Assembly (NCBI RefSeq): GCF_034190915.1 | Contig: NW_026947496.1 | Coordinates: 56,244,501-56,308,500, forward strand | DNA length: 64,000 nucleotides | Reading direction: 5' to 3' | Origin: Cavia porcellus | Lineage: Eukaryota; Chordata; Mammalia; Rodentia; Caviidae | Part shown: positions 1 to 11,345 of the stretch, one piece after another | How the letters are laid out: each line of letters starts with the position of its first letter | How positions within the stretch are numbered: position 1 is the first letter of the stretch | Program-made: the position numbers and the translations under genes | The notes under the pieces: generated by a model | Told to the model about the DNA's origin: nothing | Databases searched by the model: none | The model's input: the letters and a program-made list of their open reading frames with translations, nothing else

Positions 1-177
1 CTGGAGAAAGGGAGGGAAAAGCAAAGCAGACACAGGCCCCTGGGGTCCCCCTGGGCAAATATGTTCCCCTCGCTTCCAGGCCATCTGGAGCAGGAAACCA
101 GAGTGCCAAGAGCAGAGCCCATGGCTGGAAATGTAACTCAGCTGCTCATAATGTAACTCTTGCAATCAGAGAAAGCC

Positions 178-372
178 ATGATTCTCAACCTGGGCAATGT
201 TGTCCCCAAACGATGCAAGACAAAATCTGGAGACATTTTGGTTGTGATGATGGTGATGATGGTGGTGGTGGGGAGGGCCGCTCCTTGCATTCAGGGAGTA
301 GTGGCTGGGATTTTGCTAAGTACACAGGGTAGTCCCTGACTACAAAAGTTACACAGCCTCAAATGTCATCCC
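178..372. repeat. MER5A-like hAT-Charlie element
   Basis: The text runs from ATTCTCAACCTGGGC through TCTGGAGACATTTTGGTTG to CACAGCCTCAAATGTCAT, in the order of the MER5A consensus, with a (GATGGT)-type microsatellite-like expansion in the middle. Confidence 0.75.
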
Positions 373-407
373 ATTCCAAGATGGAGGAAACAGGCAGAAC
401 CTGAATC

Positions 408-560
408 CAGCGCTTTCCCAAGTCACTGATTTGAATTTGGACAAGTTACAGAACCTCTGAGTCAGTTTCCTCATCTGGAAAGATTAAATAGATAATGCAT
501 GTAGTGCTTCCTACAGTTGCTGGCACTTAATAAACACTGAATAACTGGTGCTCATGATTT
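408..560 (+). repeat. MIR SINE
   Basis: It shows the MIR order: a 'GACAAGTTACAGAACCTCTG' block, 'CAGTTTCCTCATCTG', 'AGATTAAATAGATAATGCATG', then 'TGGCACTTAATAAACACTGA'. Confidence 0.85.
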
Positions 561-861
561 TACTGACAGATGTGATGGTGGTTTTAGCTTGGGCTAAACA
601 GATGGGTACACCGGCAAAACTCAACTCTGGCACTTGAAAGCAGTGTCCCAGGCATAATACATCTACAAGTCTCTGTTTTTACAGCCACAAAATGAGAAGC
701 CCCACACCTAACTTACTTGATGCAAAAGGAAATGACTGGGAAGAGGTGACCTCAGGTAACATAGCAAGCCCTCGCTCATGGAGGCTGTTATCCTTAATTA
801 CACCAAGCAGCAGCACCAGGGGATGAACTCAGGAGATGTTAAAAATAACTGCAGGTGACAT

Positions 862-1040
862 GTGCTGAGCACTTGCTTGCCGTCAGGCATGGTGCCAGAT
901 ACATTGATACATTCTCTCCCTGAAAGAAACAAGCGCTCGAGGTGCTCCGGCAGCTCCTGTAGCTTTTACGTTCTGGGAAACTGAGGCACCTGTGGAGGTT
1001 AGGCCATAAAATCACCCAGCTACTTAGCTATCTGAAAACA
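862..1040 (-). repeat. MIR SINE whose centre is replaced by exon-1-like sequence
   Basis: The left end 'GTGCTGAGCACTTGCTTGCC' and the right end 'GGGAAACTGAGGCACCTG...GGTTAGG' are typical inverted MIR. Between them, positions 932-965 are GC-rich and match PDZRN3 exon 1 instead of MIR consensus (see findings). Confidence 0.75.
932..965 (+). repeat. 34-bp direct-repeat partner of PDZRN3 exon 1 (2185-2218), inside intron 1
   Basis: 33 of 34 bases equal exon positions 2185-2218, in the same orientation. The only difference is C at 951 against A at 2204. In the exon that base is the third position of codon 98 (Leu, CTT; the intron copy reads CTG). The exon segment encodes residues from K94 to about R104 of the TRAF-type finger region. 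Confidence 0.9.
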
Positions 1041-1164
1041 GCTGTCTCTCCTGAAGATTCAGGTTTATTATTTTCCACTTGTTGAGGGGTAGAGAGGGTC
1101 CTCTAACACTTTCTGCGATCCCCAGATCAAAACCTCACAGGGTGCCTGGCTGTGTTTTACTTTT

Positions 1165-1260
1165 TCTATCTCTAGAACCCCCCATTCCAACTTGGAGAAG
1201 TTAAGCAGCTTGCTCAAGGTCAGCCAGAGCCATGGCGCAAAGCCCACATCTGAATGCAGT
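1165..1260 (-). repeat. MIR fragment
   Basis: The text 'GAAGTTAAGCAGCTTGCTCAAGGTCAGCCAG' follows the inverted MIR centre. The fragment is short and diverged. Confidence 0.5.
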
Positions 1261-1699
1261 TGATTTATCCCAGAGGCCTCTCTCCTGGCCACCTTCTCCA
1301 CATACTCTGCCCTGGCTTAGAGTTCTCTCTTCTGGAATCGCGGGGGAGCATAGACACAGTTCACTCTGCGATGTGTCATATCTATAAGAACCATGGTTTC
1401 TGACCTTAAAGAGCGCGACCTCCCTGAGATCACCCACCTGAACTGTGTAGTAGTGTCACAACAGTTGCACCTCCAGAGCCCCGTTTATCTTGCTTATGCT
1501 ACATTCAACTGGGGGGGTTCCTTTCGTCTTTCCAGACCCCATGGAAATGCTGTAGGTATGTTGGACCTGTAGGAACTAGTCTTAGGGACCAGAGTCTCTA
1601 AACTTAGGTTCCAAGACCAGCAGATGGTAATTTAGTAGACAAACATTGGAGAAGCAGGGTGGCAGGGATGCTCCTGGGAACTGGCATTCCAGTGCTCTA

Positions 1700-2605
<906 letters not shown>

Positions 2606-2760
2606 CTAGCTCGCTCTCCCTGGACTGAGCTTAATTGCTCCAGACTTCCTCGGAAAATGCCCGAGGAACAGGACTCCTCCGGCCGTATTTGCAGGAACGC
2701 GAGCGCACGAACATCTTGCTTCGGCGGCCTACCATTCCTGCTCTGCAAAAGGGGAGAAGT

Positions 2761-3617
2761 CCAGAGGCAGAAGAAGTCAAGAAGACGCCTGGAGGCTCCC
2801 GGAGCTGGATTAGCTTGCCGGAAATGCCAACCTGACTTCTCTGTGGAGGACTGCTCTCTTCTGCCTTGGAGTTTTCGCCCTAGGGGATGAACTGACCGCC
2901 AGCTACTCAATTGTCCTTTTTAACGACTTGGCAGCCGAGGCTTGGTCTTTCCTCTGAAAGAGCTTTCCTGGAACCCCTTCCGAAACAGATCAAGAATTTT
3001 TTAAAAAACTCTTTCCGCCTTTCCCCTTATTTTGGGGCTGATTGCAGAGTGCACAAAATCTCGTGAGGTTCTCTATCTCTGCAATTACGGTACTATCATT
3101 CCAGGGAAAGTTACTGAGCCTGCCGCTCCAGCTGAAACTTCAGTTCCAACCCGAGGTTGTGTGAACCTCAGGGGTTTAGCGGGCGCTGCTTTCCAGGACG
3201 ACATGGGGGTGGGGTGGAGTGGGGTGGGGTGGGGTGGGGGTTCTGCGCGGTCCAGTTTGTCGTCACCAGGAGAAGCCTCAGCGCTGGCTCCGCGGACGGC
3301 CACTTCACCTACCGCCTCTCAAGAGTGCGATACAGCGCCACAGGCGCTTCTCAATTAGTCCCTTTCACAATCTTCAGTACTGTGTTGTGAAAGCCTTGTT
3401 AGCTCCATTTGAAAAGAATCTCCCCTCTGATTACAAAAGTAATGCTAGCCTAACCAGAGGAAGTGCAGAAATGTGGAATGTGAAGTCCGCCCAGGATCAC
3501 TGCACTGCATTCCTCTGAGTTCTTTCTCTCTTTATCCTGCGTGTATTTTATTATATCTCCATCTTCCCTTTGGGGAAACTCAAGCCGGGGAAAAAGCAAC
3601 TAACTGGCATATAGAGT
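2761..3617. other. Proximal upstream flank of PDZRN3 with a G-run
   Basis: GC content falls from island level to background. A (GGGGT)n-type run occupies 3205-3240. I see no exon, SINE or tRNA here. Confidence 0.6.
3205..3240 (+). repeat. (GGGGT)n-like simple repeat, potential G-quadruplex
   Basis: Seven consecutive G-runs of four or five bases are separated by one to three bases. This easily satisfies a G3+N1-7 quadruplex rule. It lies about 700 bp upstream of the PDZRN3 ATG. Confidence 0.85.
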
Positions 3618-3790
3618 GCAGTGGAGCAGTGGTTCTCAGATTTTAATGTGGTCTTAGATCTTGACTTGGAGGGTCTGGGCCTGAATGTGAGGATCTTCAC
3701 ATCTGATGGACTCCAAATTAAGGATGTGGGACTGGAGTGATCCATACAGGTCTGCAGATTTCTACCAGACTGGGAGACTCTGGTCGTTCT
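3618..3790. repeat. Possible diverged MER20-like element
   Basis: It starts 'GCAGTGGTTCTCAGATTTTAATGTGG', like the MER20 terminus, but the interior is poorly matched. Confidence 0.4.
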
Positions 3791-3799
3791 TAGCACTAG

Positions 3800-4960
3800 A
3801 CATTTTTCTTCTGCCTTCTCTTCAAGCAGTACAATGAGTCTTCACTGTGGAATTGTCAGCCACACTGGTTAGTGTTGAAATACTTTCGGGATCCAACCTC
3901 AGTAGAATGTTTATAGCAGCATCTATGCATTTGGTTAAAAAAAAATTTTTTTTTAAGTCTCCCAAGACTGTGGGCATTCCTAAGAAACACACAGTCAGCT
4001 TTGGTGAGAGGGAAATCAAGTTATGGAATTCTCATTTGGAGTCTGCTGCCGGATTCTCAACAGTGAAGCTGGAAAGCAGGAGTTCAGTGTTTAGCGTTGC
4101 TCCACGGAGGAGCTTGAAACAAGTGGGATGACAGCGTCTATTTTGTCTAATTGCTTTTACGTCTCCCTTTTATATGACTGCGAAAGACCCACGACCTCCC
4201 GCATTGAACTGCTTCAAGTGGAGGGAAAGAATTGCCTTGATGTTCATAAGGGTTACTTGTTTTGTGCTGACCTTTGAAAAGCTGTCACTCACTAGATTGA
4301 GATCACTGGACAGTGTTCTTTCATCACTGTTGGTGGGGTTTGTTGTGTCTGATAGAGACTTTTTAATTGCTTTAATCAATTAGTGCATTTCTTTGATAGT
4401 ATCCCACGCGGGGTGGAATATTATTGACCTTTGTTCAGATAAGCTGGTGCCAGGGAATCCTCCATCAGAGTGTTTATGAAGCTATTCAGTCACAGGCTCT
4501 CAGATGATGGGTAAGAAACAGATTCTTTCAACAAAGGTGTGTGGGCTTGTCAGTTTCACAGACTGGGCTAGTGTCAACAAGGTGATAATCTTCAAACCAA
4601 ACTGGTTTTGAGAAACAGGAAAGCTCAGTTATACATTGTAAATAGCAAATTCATATTTACTGGGATGTGCTCCTCTTCCAACCTGCCCCATTTTCCAACC
4701 CTCAAGGGAAGCAGTGAGGATGTTTGTAAAATGCTGCAGGCCAGTCCACAGAGAACCTACTGCCTGTTAGCTGGCCTTTTTAGGCAAAAGGAAAGTCTTC
4801 TGAGCCACCCCTCTTTAGTTAATATTTGCATTAAAATTCTTCGATGTCAGCAAAAAACGTCTAGAATGTCAGAATGAAGGGACACCAAGCATATTGTTCC
4901 ATCACTGAATTTAGCAGAGAAGGGGGCCAACAACCAATACTGTTTAAAAGAAGAAGAGGT
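3800..4960. other. Unannotated intergenic sequence
   Basis: AT-leaning and repeat-poor. Short ORFs on both strands (for example 4170-4383) have no recognisable product. I see nothing further. Confidence 0.5.
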
Positions 4961-4964
4961 CAAT

Positions 4965-5142
4965 GCAGAGTTTCTCAAATTTAGCACTAGTGACATTTTT
5001 ATCTGTTTTGGGCATGTTGAACATTATCTATGATGATGTCCACTAGTTATAAAAGCAACTTTCACCTCCCTGTTTGTAACATCTGGATATTGCCAGTGTG
5101 AATTGTAGGCAAAATTGCCCCAGAATGAGAACCTCAGTTTTT
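4965..5142. repeat. MER5A-like element, opposite orientation to the one at 178
   Basis: It runs from 'TTTCTCAAATTTAGCACTAGTGACATTTT' to 'GGCAAAATTGCCCCAGAATGAGAACCTC', the reverse complement of the MER5A order. Confidence 0.75.
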
Positions 5143-5439
5143 TTAGGGCAACCTTTGCTTCATGCAGAAGTTAGACTCTGCAAGTAGACCACATCTTTTG
5201 CTGGCTACAGAATCACCTGTTGAAGGAAGCAGCAGAGTGAATGTTTGGCGAGGCAGACATGAGAATAAGAGCCAATTCCTCCATGTCAGAGGCATCTGAG
5301 TGTTTATATATCACTAGATTCCTTGTGAACACCTGGATTGGTCATGTAGCAAATGATTTTTTTTTATCATTTACCATTTTTTCCCCACCATCCCTCTACC
5401 ATCACCCTTCTTTAAATGATTACATTCTGTACCATTTTT

Positions 5440-5612
5440 AGGGGACTGGGTATTGGAGAATGAACTCTGGCCCTTGCATATGTTAGGCAAGCACTCGCCT
5501 ACTGAGCTGCATTCCTATCCTTTTAAAAAATTTTTAAACAGAATCTAGGTAAGTTACTTAGGCTGTCCTCAAACTTATGATCTTCCTGCTTCATCCTCCT
5601 AGTAGCTGTGCT
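5440..5612 (-). repeat. B1-ID dimeric SINE, inverted
   Basis: An inverted ID-like unit (GGGGACTGGGTATTG...GGCAAGCACTCGCCTACTGAGCTGCATTCC) is followed by an inverted B1 half (AGGCTGTCCTCAAACTTATGATCTTCCTGC). The order fits the rodent B1-dID dimers. Confidence 0.7.
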
Positions 5613-6017
5613 TTTGAAGACCTAGACAAACCAAACTTGGCTGTTACAGCAGGGGTGCTAGACAGAACTGGAAGAATTGGAAAGATGTTTCTTAGCTATT
5701 TGTGCAAACATCTGGTTTTGCACATTGATGAGGCTGTTAATCTCCAGATAAGATTAGCTTTCAGAGCCCCACATATATAATCCTGTTTCTTTGGTCACAC
5801 TTAGTAGGTCTTAATTTATCTAACATTTATTTAGTAGCTACTGTATGCTAGACAGTGGTTATTTTTTTTTTTTTTAATCCTGGCTCTAGTGAGGTAAATA
5901 AGAAGGGAAATATGCTTGCCCTAATAAGCCCTTATTCCACAGTAAGGAGAGGCAAGTATCAATAATCATATAACAAGAGGTATAATTATTAAGTAAGTTC
6001 AGTAAATCAGTGTTACT

Positions 6018-6175
6018 CAGAGTGTTGAAGGGTCAGAAGCAAAGACATAAGAGTTTGTTGGAAATACAGACTCTCAGCCCTACCTTACCCCTCCTGAATT
6101 AGAATCTGTATTTTTAGCAAGACCCTTAAAATGATCTGATGCTCTTAAAGTTTGAGAAGTGCTGCTTGAAAGCTC
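6018..6175. repeat. MER20-like hAT element
   Basis: Consensus blocks are in order: 'AGAGTTTGTTGGAAATACAGACTCTCAG', 'CTGAATTAGAATCTGTATTTTTAGCAAGACCC', 'CTTAAAGTTTGAGAAGTGCTG'. Confidence 0.75.
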
Positions 6176-6721
6176 AGAAAGCAAGCTGATGTGCTGGGGA
6201 GAAATCTAAGCCTTTCAAATAGGAGGGAGAGTATGGCTGCCTGAAGAGGGAGACTGTGCCAGCAATAGCTAACATTCCAGGCAGAACTGCAGGAAACGCT
6301 GAGGTCCAGAGGGAGCCCAGCACTTAGTCTGAGAGGGAGAGCAAGCCTTGTACTTGGAGCACGGCTAACTACAGGAGAGCAGGCAGTCACACACTGGGAT
6401 AAATGGCAGCGGCTAAACACACACGGCAGTGAGGCAGGCACGGCAGAAAGTCTGAACTGAATCCCAGAGCAGGATAGTGCTGCAGAGTTTACAGTTGGAT
6501 CAACATCTAGTTTCTATGCCATGGCCTACGCTCAGTCATAGACAAGCGGACCATGTCCTTCCATCTGCCATGTTTAACACTTAACTGACAATAGATGTCT
6601 CATAGGTAGCTACTACCTCTGTCTGCCTTTTAAGTGTGTACTTTTAGGGTCTAAAGGGTAGGATTAGTGCTACTATCATGAGATAAACTGAGTTTATTAA
6701 GTTGGTTCTGTGGCCTACTTA
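6176..6721. other. Unannotated intergenic sequence
   Basis: I see nothing recognisable. A 98-codon minus-strand ORF (6145-6441) lacks any family resemblance. Confidence 0.5.
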
Positions 6722-6722
6722 G

Positions 6723-6756
<34 letters not shown>

Positions 6757-6757
6757 T
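6722..6757. repeat. (TA)n microsatellite
   Basis: Nearly pure TA dinucleotides with one G interruption. Confidence 0.95.
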
Positions 6758-6861
6758 CACCATTTAGAACATTATTGACATAATGAAATCTATTCTGAAT
6801 TCTGAACTATCAACTCCTTTGAGAGCAACTGGATTACTACCTGGTTATGAAGTAGTAAGGC

Positions 6862-6953
6862 TTTTTTTTTTTTTTTGTGGTACCAGGGATTGAACTCACA
6901 ACCTTGAGCTTACTAGGCAGGCACTTATGCTATTGAGCTAAATCCCCAGGTCT
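6862..6953 (-). repeat. ID SINE, inverted
   Basis: A T-tract, then 'GGTACCAGGGATTGAACTCAC', 'AGGCAGGCACTTATGC', 'GAGCTAAATCCCCAGGTC': the reverse complement of a tRNA-like ID head with A and B boxes. Confidence 0.85.
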
Positions 6954-7504
6954 AGTAGCATGTTTTATGCAGAAAATTGTATGTGTGTATGCATAAACAC
7001 ATATGCACATTGATATCTATGCATCTATAAACATGTGGACATATATGTGTGTGTACACACACACAAACTTACATGAGGAGAAAAAGATTACATTTAATTC
7101 AATATAATACAATACCTACATAACCATAGAATATGTAAGCTAGGGATTTTTTTCTATTGTTAGTGTAAAAAAAAGTATGATTCCTGCCTAGCAGTTCAAA
7201 GCTGCTATATCGGCTTCCAAGTTTCAGGAACTCAGGACTTTTTTTACCTTCCTGTTCTACCATCTGTAGGACGTGGCCTCTATTCTTCTTCTACAGACCA
7301 GGAGTAACAGCCAGCCATTCCAGGTAAAAAAAACTAAAGAAAAGGTCAAGAATTATGTTCCTTCTTGTAGGCTTCTTTAAGGAACTTTCCTGAAAAATTC
7401 ATCCCACAAGTTTCTCTTATGTCTCAACTATAAACCCTAAATGCAAGGAACGAAATTTAGGGGGGCTTTTACAGTAGCAGGGCGCTGCATTAATAGTAAG
7501 AGTA
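6954..7504. other. Unannotated intergenic sequence with TG/CA-rich patches
   Basis: Positions 6980-7065 are rich in alternating TG/CA and TATG. Nothing else is recognised. Confidence 0.5.
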
Positions 7505-7787
7505 TTCTACTAAGACACCCATTAGGATGGATGAAGTAAAATAACAGACAAAAACTGGTGTTGGCAAGAGTTTGGAGAAATTGGACCCTCAAGTACCACT
7601 GCTGGGATTGCGAAGCAGGATGGTCACTTTGGAAATAATTTAATTTGGCATTTCCTCAGATAGTAAACATTCAGTGACCCTGTGACCTGGCAGTTGTACT
7701 CTGAGATACCCAAGAACATCGAAAATATATGCATACCCCAAAATTTGTGAATTTTCATTAATAGCATTATTCATAATGGCCAAAAAG
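7505..7787 (+). mobile_element. Old L1 fragment (3' end of ORF2), part 1
   Basis: The text parallels the L1 ORF2 3' region: 'GACACCCATTAGGATGG', 'ACTGGTGTTGGCAAGAGTTTGGAGAAATTGG', 'AGCATTATTCATAATGGCCAAAAAGT'. It continues at 8580 after an insertion. Confidence 0.85.
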
Positions 7788-7792
7788 TTGAG

Positions 7793-8574
7793 TGTTGTAG
7801 TCAGGGGCTGTACACAGAGAACAATTCAGATCAGGACATGGAGTTTATAATATTTTTATAATGGTCACTGGAAGTTAACACAGGAGAATGCAGGAAATCT
7901 ATCCGCAATACCAACGACACAGATTATTTAGTCAAGAGTCTAAATCCCATGGCAATGTCCCACATGAGTCCAGATAAAAACCCAGAGCTCAGGGCAATGC
8001 CTCCACGAGTCCAACTGGAAGTCCAGAGCCCACAAGAAGGACTCACGCCAGTCTCTTTTATGGATCCGTGCCAGGAAGACCCAAGGGTCAGCGGTGGAAG
8101 CCAGAAAGTCTGTGCCAGCAGGATGAAGGAGCTGTGCTAGTGGGATGAGGGTTCTACACTGGAGCCAAGAAGTCACACAACAAAGAGCGGGGCTGTCCTG
8201 AAAGACACCACAGCTGTCCTCAGCGACACGGAGGCCCTGAGCTCCTCCTCTGACAAGCACAGTCGGGTACGTGCCAGGAAGCAGTGGGACAAGTTCATCC
8301 TGGAGACCAGGCAGCACATGTTCCCACCCCCCCCCCCCGGAGCCAGGAAGCAATGCTCAATGTGAAGACCAAAGCTTCTCCAGAACCAACAGCTCAGCCA
8401 GCAACTCGTAGGAGAGCCCATAATGCCTCCTTAACGCCTCAATCCCTCCCAGCACCTCCCTTCTTCTCCACCTATTTATCCTGGCAACCCTCCTCAGGTG
8501 GAGCATCTTCTCTCAATGCATTCTGATGTAATCCAGCTGGCGTTAAGTTGACCACCAGTTCTCAATTCATAACA
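7793..8574 (-). mobile_element. 782-bp LTR-like insertion inside the L1
   Basis: It begins TGTTGTAGTC and ends TTCATAACA (TG...CA; on the minus strand TGTTATGAATTG...CTACAACA). Flanks are TTGAG (7788-7792) and CTGAG (8575-8579), a 4/5 match that looks like a short target duplication. A C-run lies at 8328-8338. No retroviral reading frame is seen, so it is most likely a solo LTR of a family I cannot name. Confidence 0.6.
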
Positions 8575-8579
8575 CTGAG

Positions 8580-9045
8580 CCAGTCCAAATATCCATCAGT
8601 TGATAAAAGCATAAATAAAATGTAGTGTAGTATATACATATAACAGGATATCATTTGTCTGAAGGAGAAATGAAGTACCAATTCATACTATAACTTGGAT
8701 TTACATGTAAAATATTATTATTCATAGTGAAAGAAGCCAGACAAAATCCCCCACATCTTGTATGATTTCATTTATATGTACAGTGACAGAAATTAGATTA
8801 GTGCTTTTCAAAAGCTGGGGTAAGAGACACATGAAGAGTGAATGCTAATAAGTAAAGGTTTCTTTTGGATGTGATGAAAATTTTTAAAACTTACTTGTGC
8901 TGATGGTCACATAATTATAGAAATATACTAAAAACTACTGAAATTTTCTCTATAGAAGGACATTTTTTATGAATAACTTGTGAATTATATTTCGACGAAG
9001 CTATTACAAAACTATCAATACTGCTCATTTAATAAGAAAGAAAGA
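8580..9045 (+). mobile_element. Old L1 fragment, part 2 (3' terminus)
   Basis: It resumes with 'CAGTCCAAATATCCATCAGTTGATAA', then 'GAAAGAAGCCAGACAAAA', 'TGTATGATTTCATTTATATGTAC', and ends near 'GAATTATATTTCGACGAAGCT' and an A-rich tail. Confidence 0.85.
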
Positions 9046-9817
9046 AATCACAAACACACAAGTAGCATTCTGCATGTGTTTTTATACAAGCAAAAGCTAT
9101 TGTGTTCAAAGGAAATAATATTTTTAAAGATTATGGAATGGAATTAGGATACTTTTGGCCTACAAGTTTCTAAAACTGAATTCAAAGTGAGACATACAAG
9201 AAGAGAGAGGGGAAGGGAAAGAAAGAATACTCAACATCATTGAAAAGTTCAGGAGGTAAAGACTTCAGATATGGCTGTATCTAGGTGCATGTGAATATAT
9301 TAAGAGTCTGTCTTGCTCCTCCCTCAGCTATCTTCTGAGGTAGGCTTATCCCCACGTGGTTACACAGAGTCCATGAAGTCCATGTCTACATCTCACTAGC
9401 TGATCTACCTCAGTATAAGAACGTTGTTTTCCAAATAGTTCCAATAAATGTCCAAGGTATGACTCCTGGCCTGCCTCGGCTCATCAGTACATTCCTTAAC
9501 CACAGAATAATGAGAGGCTTACCTAAACCACAGAGAGTGAAGGCACGGAAGAGAGAGGGGTCCCCCAAACAGATGCTGGAAAGGCAGAAAAAAAAAATCT
9601 ATGTTCACTACAACCTTATTATAAAAGTGATCATTAATTCTAAATAAGGGAAAGGATTACCTATAAGATATATCTATATGATGTATATCATATTTATCTC
9701 CACAATCTTGGAATGAATTTTAAAAACATGTGTTAACCTCTACCCACGATTAGTTATAACTTGACCTAAAGCAATCATCTGACTAGGGAAAAAAAATATA
9801 CATAGTAAGACAATGTC
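9046..9817. other. Unannotated intergenic sequence
   Basis: AT-rich with no recognised element or gene. Confidence 0.5.
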
Positions 9818-10172
9818 TTGGTTACTTTTCTGTCATTGCTGAGACAAAATACCTCATGCCCAAAATGAAGGAAGGAAAGGTTTATTTAGCTTACAATTTT
9901 TGGAGGTTTCAGTCCATATTCAGCTGTCTCCAGAGAAAAGTTGTGTGGCTGAGGGGCAGCTTTTCATGGTGTTTACAAGCAACAAGAACAAAAGGGGAAA
10001 GCAAGCCACCTTCTCTCTCCTGTATCATATGCTGGCTACCTGCCCCTAGGCAGGCGTAGCACTCACGCTGCCAATCCCAGCACTAGACAATGAACCAATC
10101 ACAAACACTAGATTCAGTTGCTTTCATAACTTTGTGAGGCATAGGGCGCCATCCAAACATAAACCATAACAA
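9818..10172. repeat. Interspersed repeat copy 1 of 3 (family not named)
   Basis: It shares 'GTTACTTTTCTGTCATTGCTGAGACAAAATACCT', 'GGTTTATTTAGCTTACAATTTTTGGAGGTTTCAGTCCAT' and a CCAAACATAAACCATAACA end with similar stretches at 16909 and 59036. The layout resembles rodent L1 3'-end repeats. Confidence 0.6.
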
Positions 10173-10943
10173 GCAATTTAATGCTCTTTTTAATAAGTAT
10201 GTTCAAGACTACTTTTACAACCATGGACCCTCTTCCTTCACATAAATAACAAATTCCTAAAGCCAAATTTAAACTTTTAAAGTTTAAATGTTTACCAGAT
10301 ATCAGTTATGTTGGTCAGTGCTATATTCTTGGAGCCTGGGATGGGTCTAGCTCATAGAGAACACTTAATAAACATGTTGCTTGGCCATGCAATTATCAAA
10401 ATGCTCCAAACACGTTTTTTAGGTTTCTAAAATCTTGCTAACACTTGAATACTCTTGAATTGGAAAAGACCAAGACATGAGATTTACACAGTAAGACCTA
10501 TTATTACATGGATTCCCGTACCAACAATAATTCACAGATGTATGGGAAGGTCTAAAATCATAACACAAAATATACATAAAAGACAAAATTCCAGGACCGC
10601 CTTCATTAATAAATGGGACATTTTTAATTTGGAAATTTGATTTTTCCAATATTCATGTATCATTTCATGTATGTCTTTAAAAATAAACAAGCTCTTTATT
10701 AAAGCCCCCACAGCTCAAGCCTGTGATCTAGGAACTTATTAATTTTAATTTTTCTCTCGGCAGCTTCTCCTCCACTCTCATTTACTTAGTCTGTAAAATT
10801 ATGGTAATAATAATCTGTGCTTACTTAACATACGGTAATAATTGCTAATTAACTGATTTTTATGTGTAGAAACCTGTGAAGACATTGCACAGGTGCTCAG
10901 TATTGTTATTGTAGGCCCTTGAGGAAGACACAACTTTCTGGGT
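10173..10943. other. Unannotated intergenic sequence
   Basis: Only a faint MIR 3' end ('AGAACACTTAATAAACATG', about 10355-10375) is visible. Confidence 0.5.
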
Positions 10944-11042
10944 GTTTTTTTTTCTTTTCCTTTTTTTTTTTTTTTTTTTTCCACAACAGTTCTGGAGATC
11001 AAATCCAGGAGCAATCTGACTACTAAGCTATATCCCCAACAC
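10944..11042 (-). repeat. ID-like SINE, inverted, diverged
   Basis: A long T-tract, then 'TTCTGGAGATCAAATCCAGG' and 'ACTAAGCTATATCCCCAACAC'. Confidence 0.65.
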
Positions 11043-11233
11043 TTTTTACTCTCTCTGGACCAAAACATTTTTATTTTTCTATCTTGCATATAGAACACAA
11101 AAATGCCACAAGTCTTCTGATTGGATAAAGAAATCCTTGGGATGTTTCTCAGTTTAGAAGTAGCAATGTCAATCGCAACACAGAAACTTCAAGATCATCA
11201 GTGATGGATTTCCTTCCGGAGGTTATCCGATTT

Positions 11234-11345
11234 TTTATTCTGAGACAAGGGCTCATCAAATTGCCCAACTTTGGCTTGAATTTGTGTTTTTCCTGTCTCT
11301 GCCTCTGCATTAGCTGGAGTGATAGGCATGCTCCACTGCACCACG
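11234..11345 (-). repeat. B1 SINE, inverted, diverged
   Basis: 'TTCTGAGACAAGGGCTCATC', 'GCCCAACTTTGGCTTGAATTTG', 'CTGTCTCTGCCTCTGCATTAGCTGG', 'ATAGGCATGCTCCACTGC' follow inverted B1 order. Confidence 0.65.

Noticed and set aside
7940..8353. 137-codon minus-strand ORF
   Set aside because: It lies entirely within the LTR-like insertion, has no recognisable domain and is matched by similar-length ORFs in other frames.
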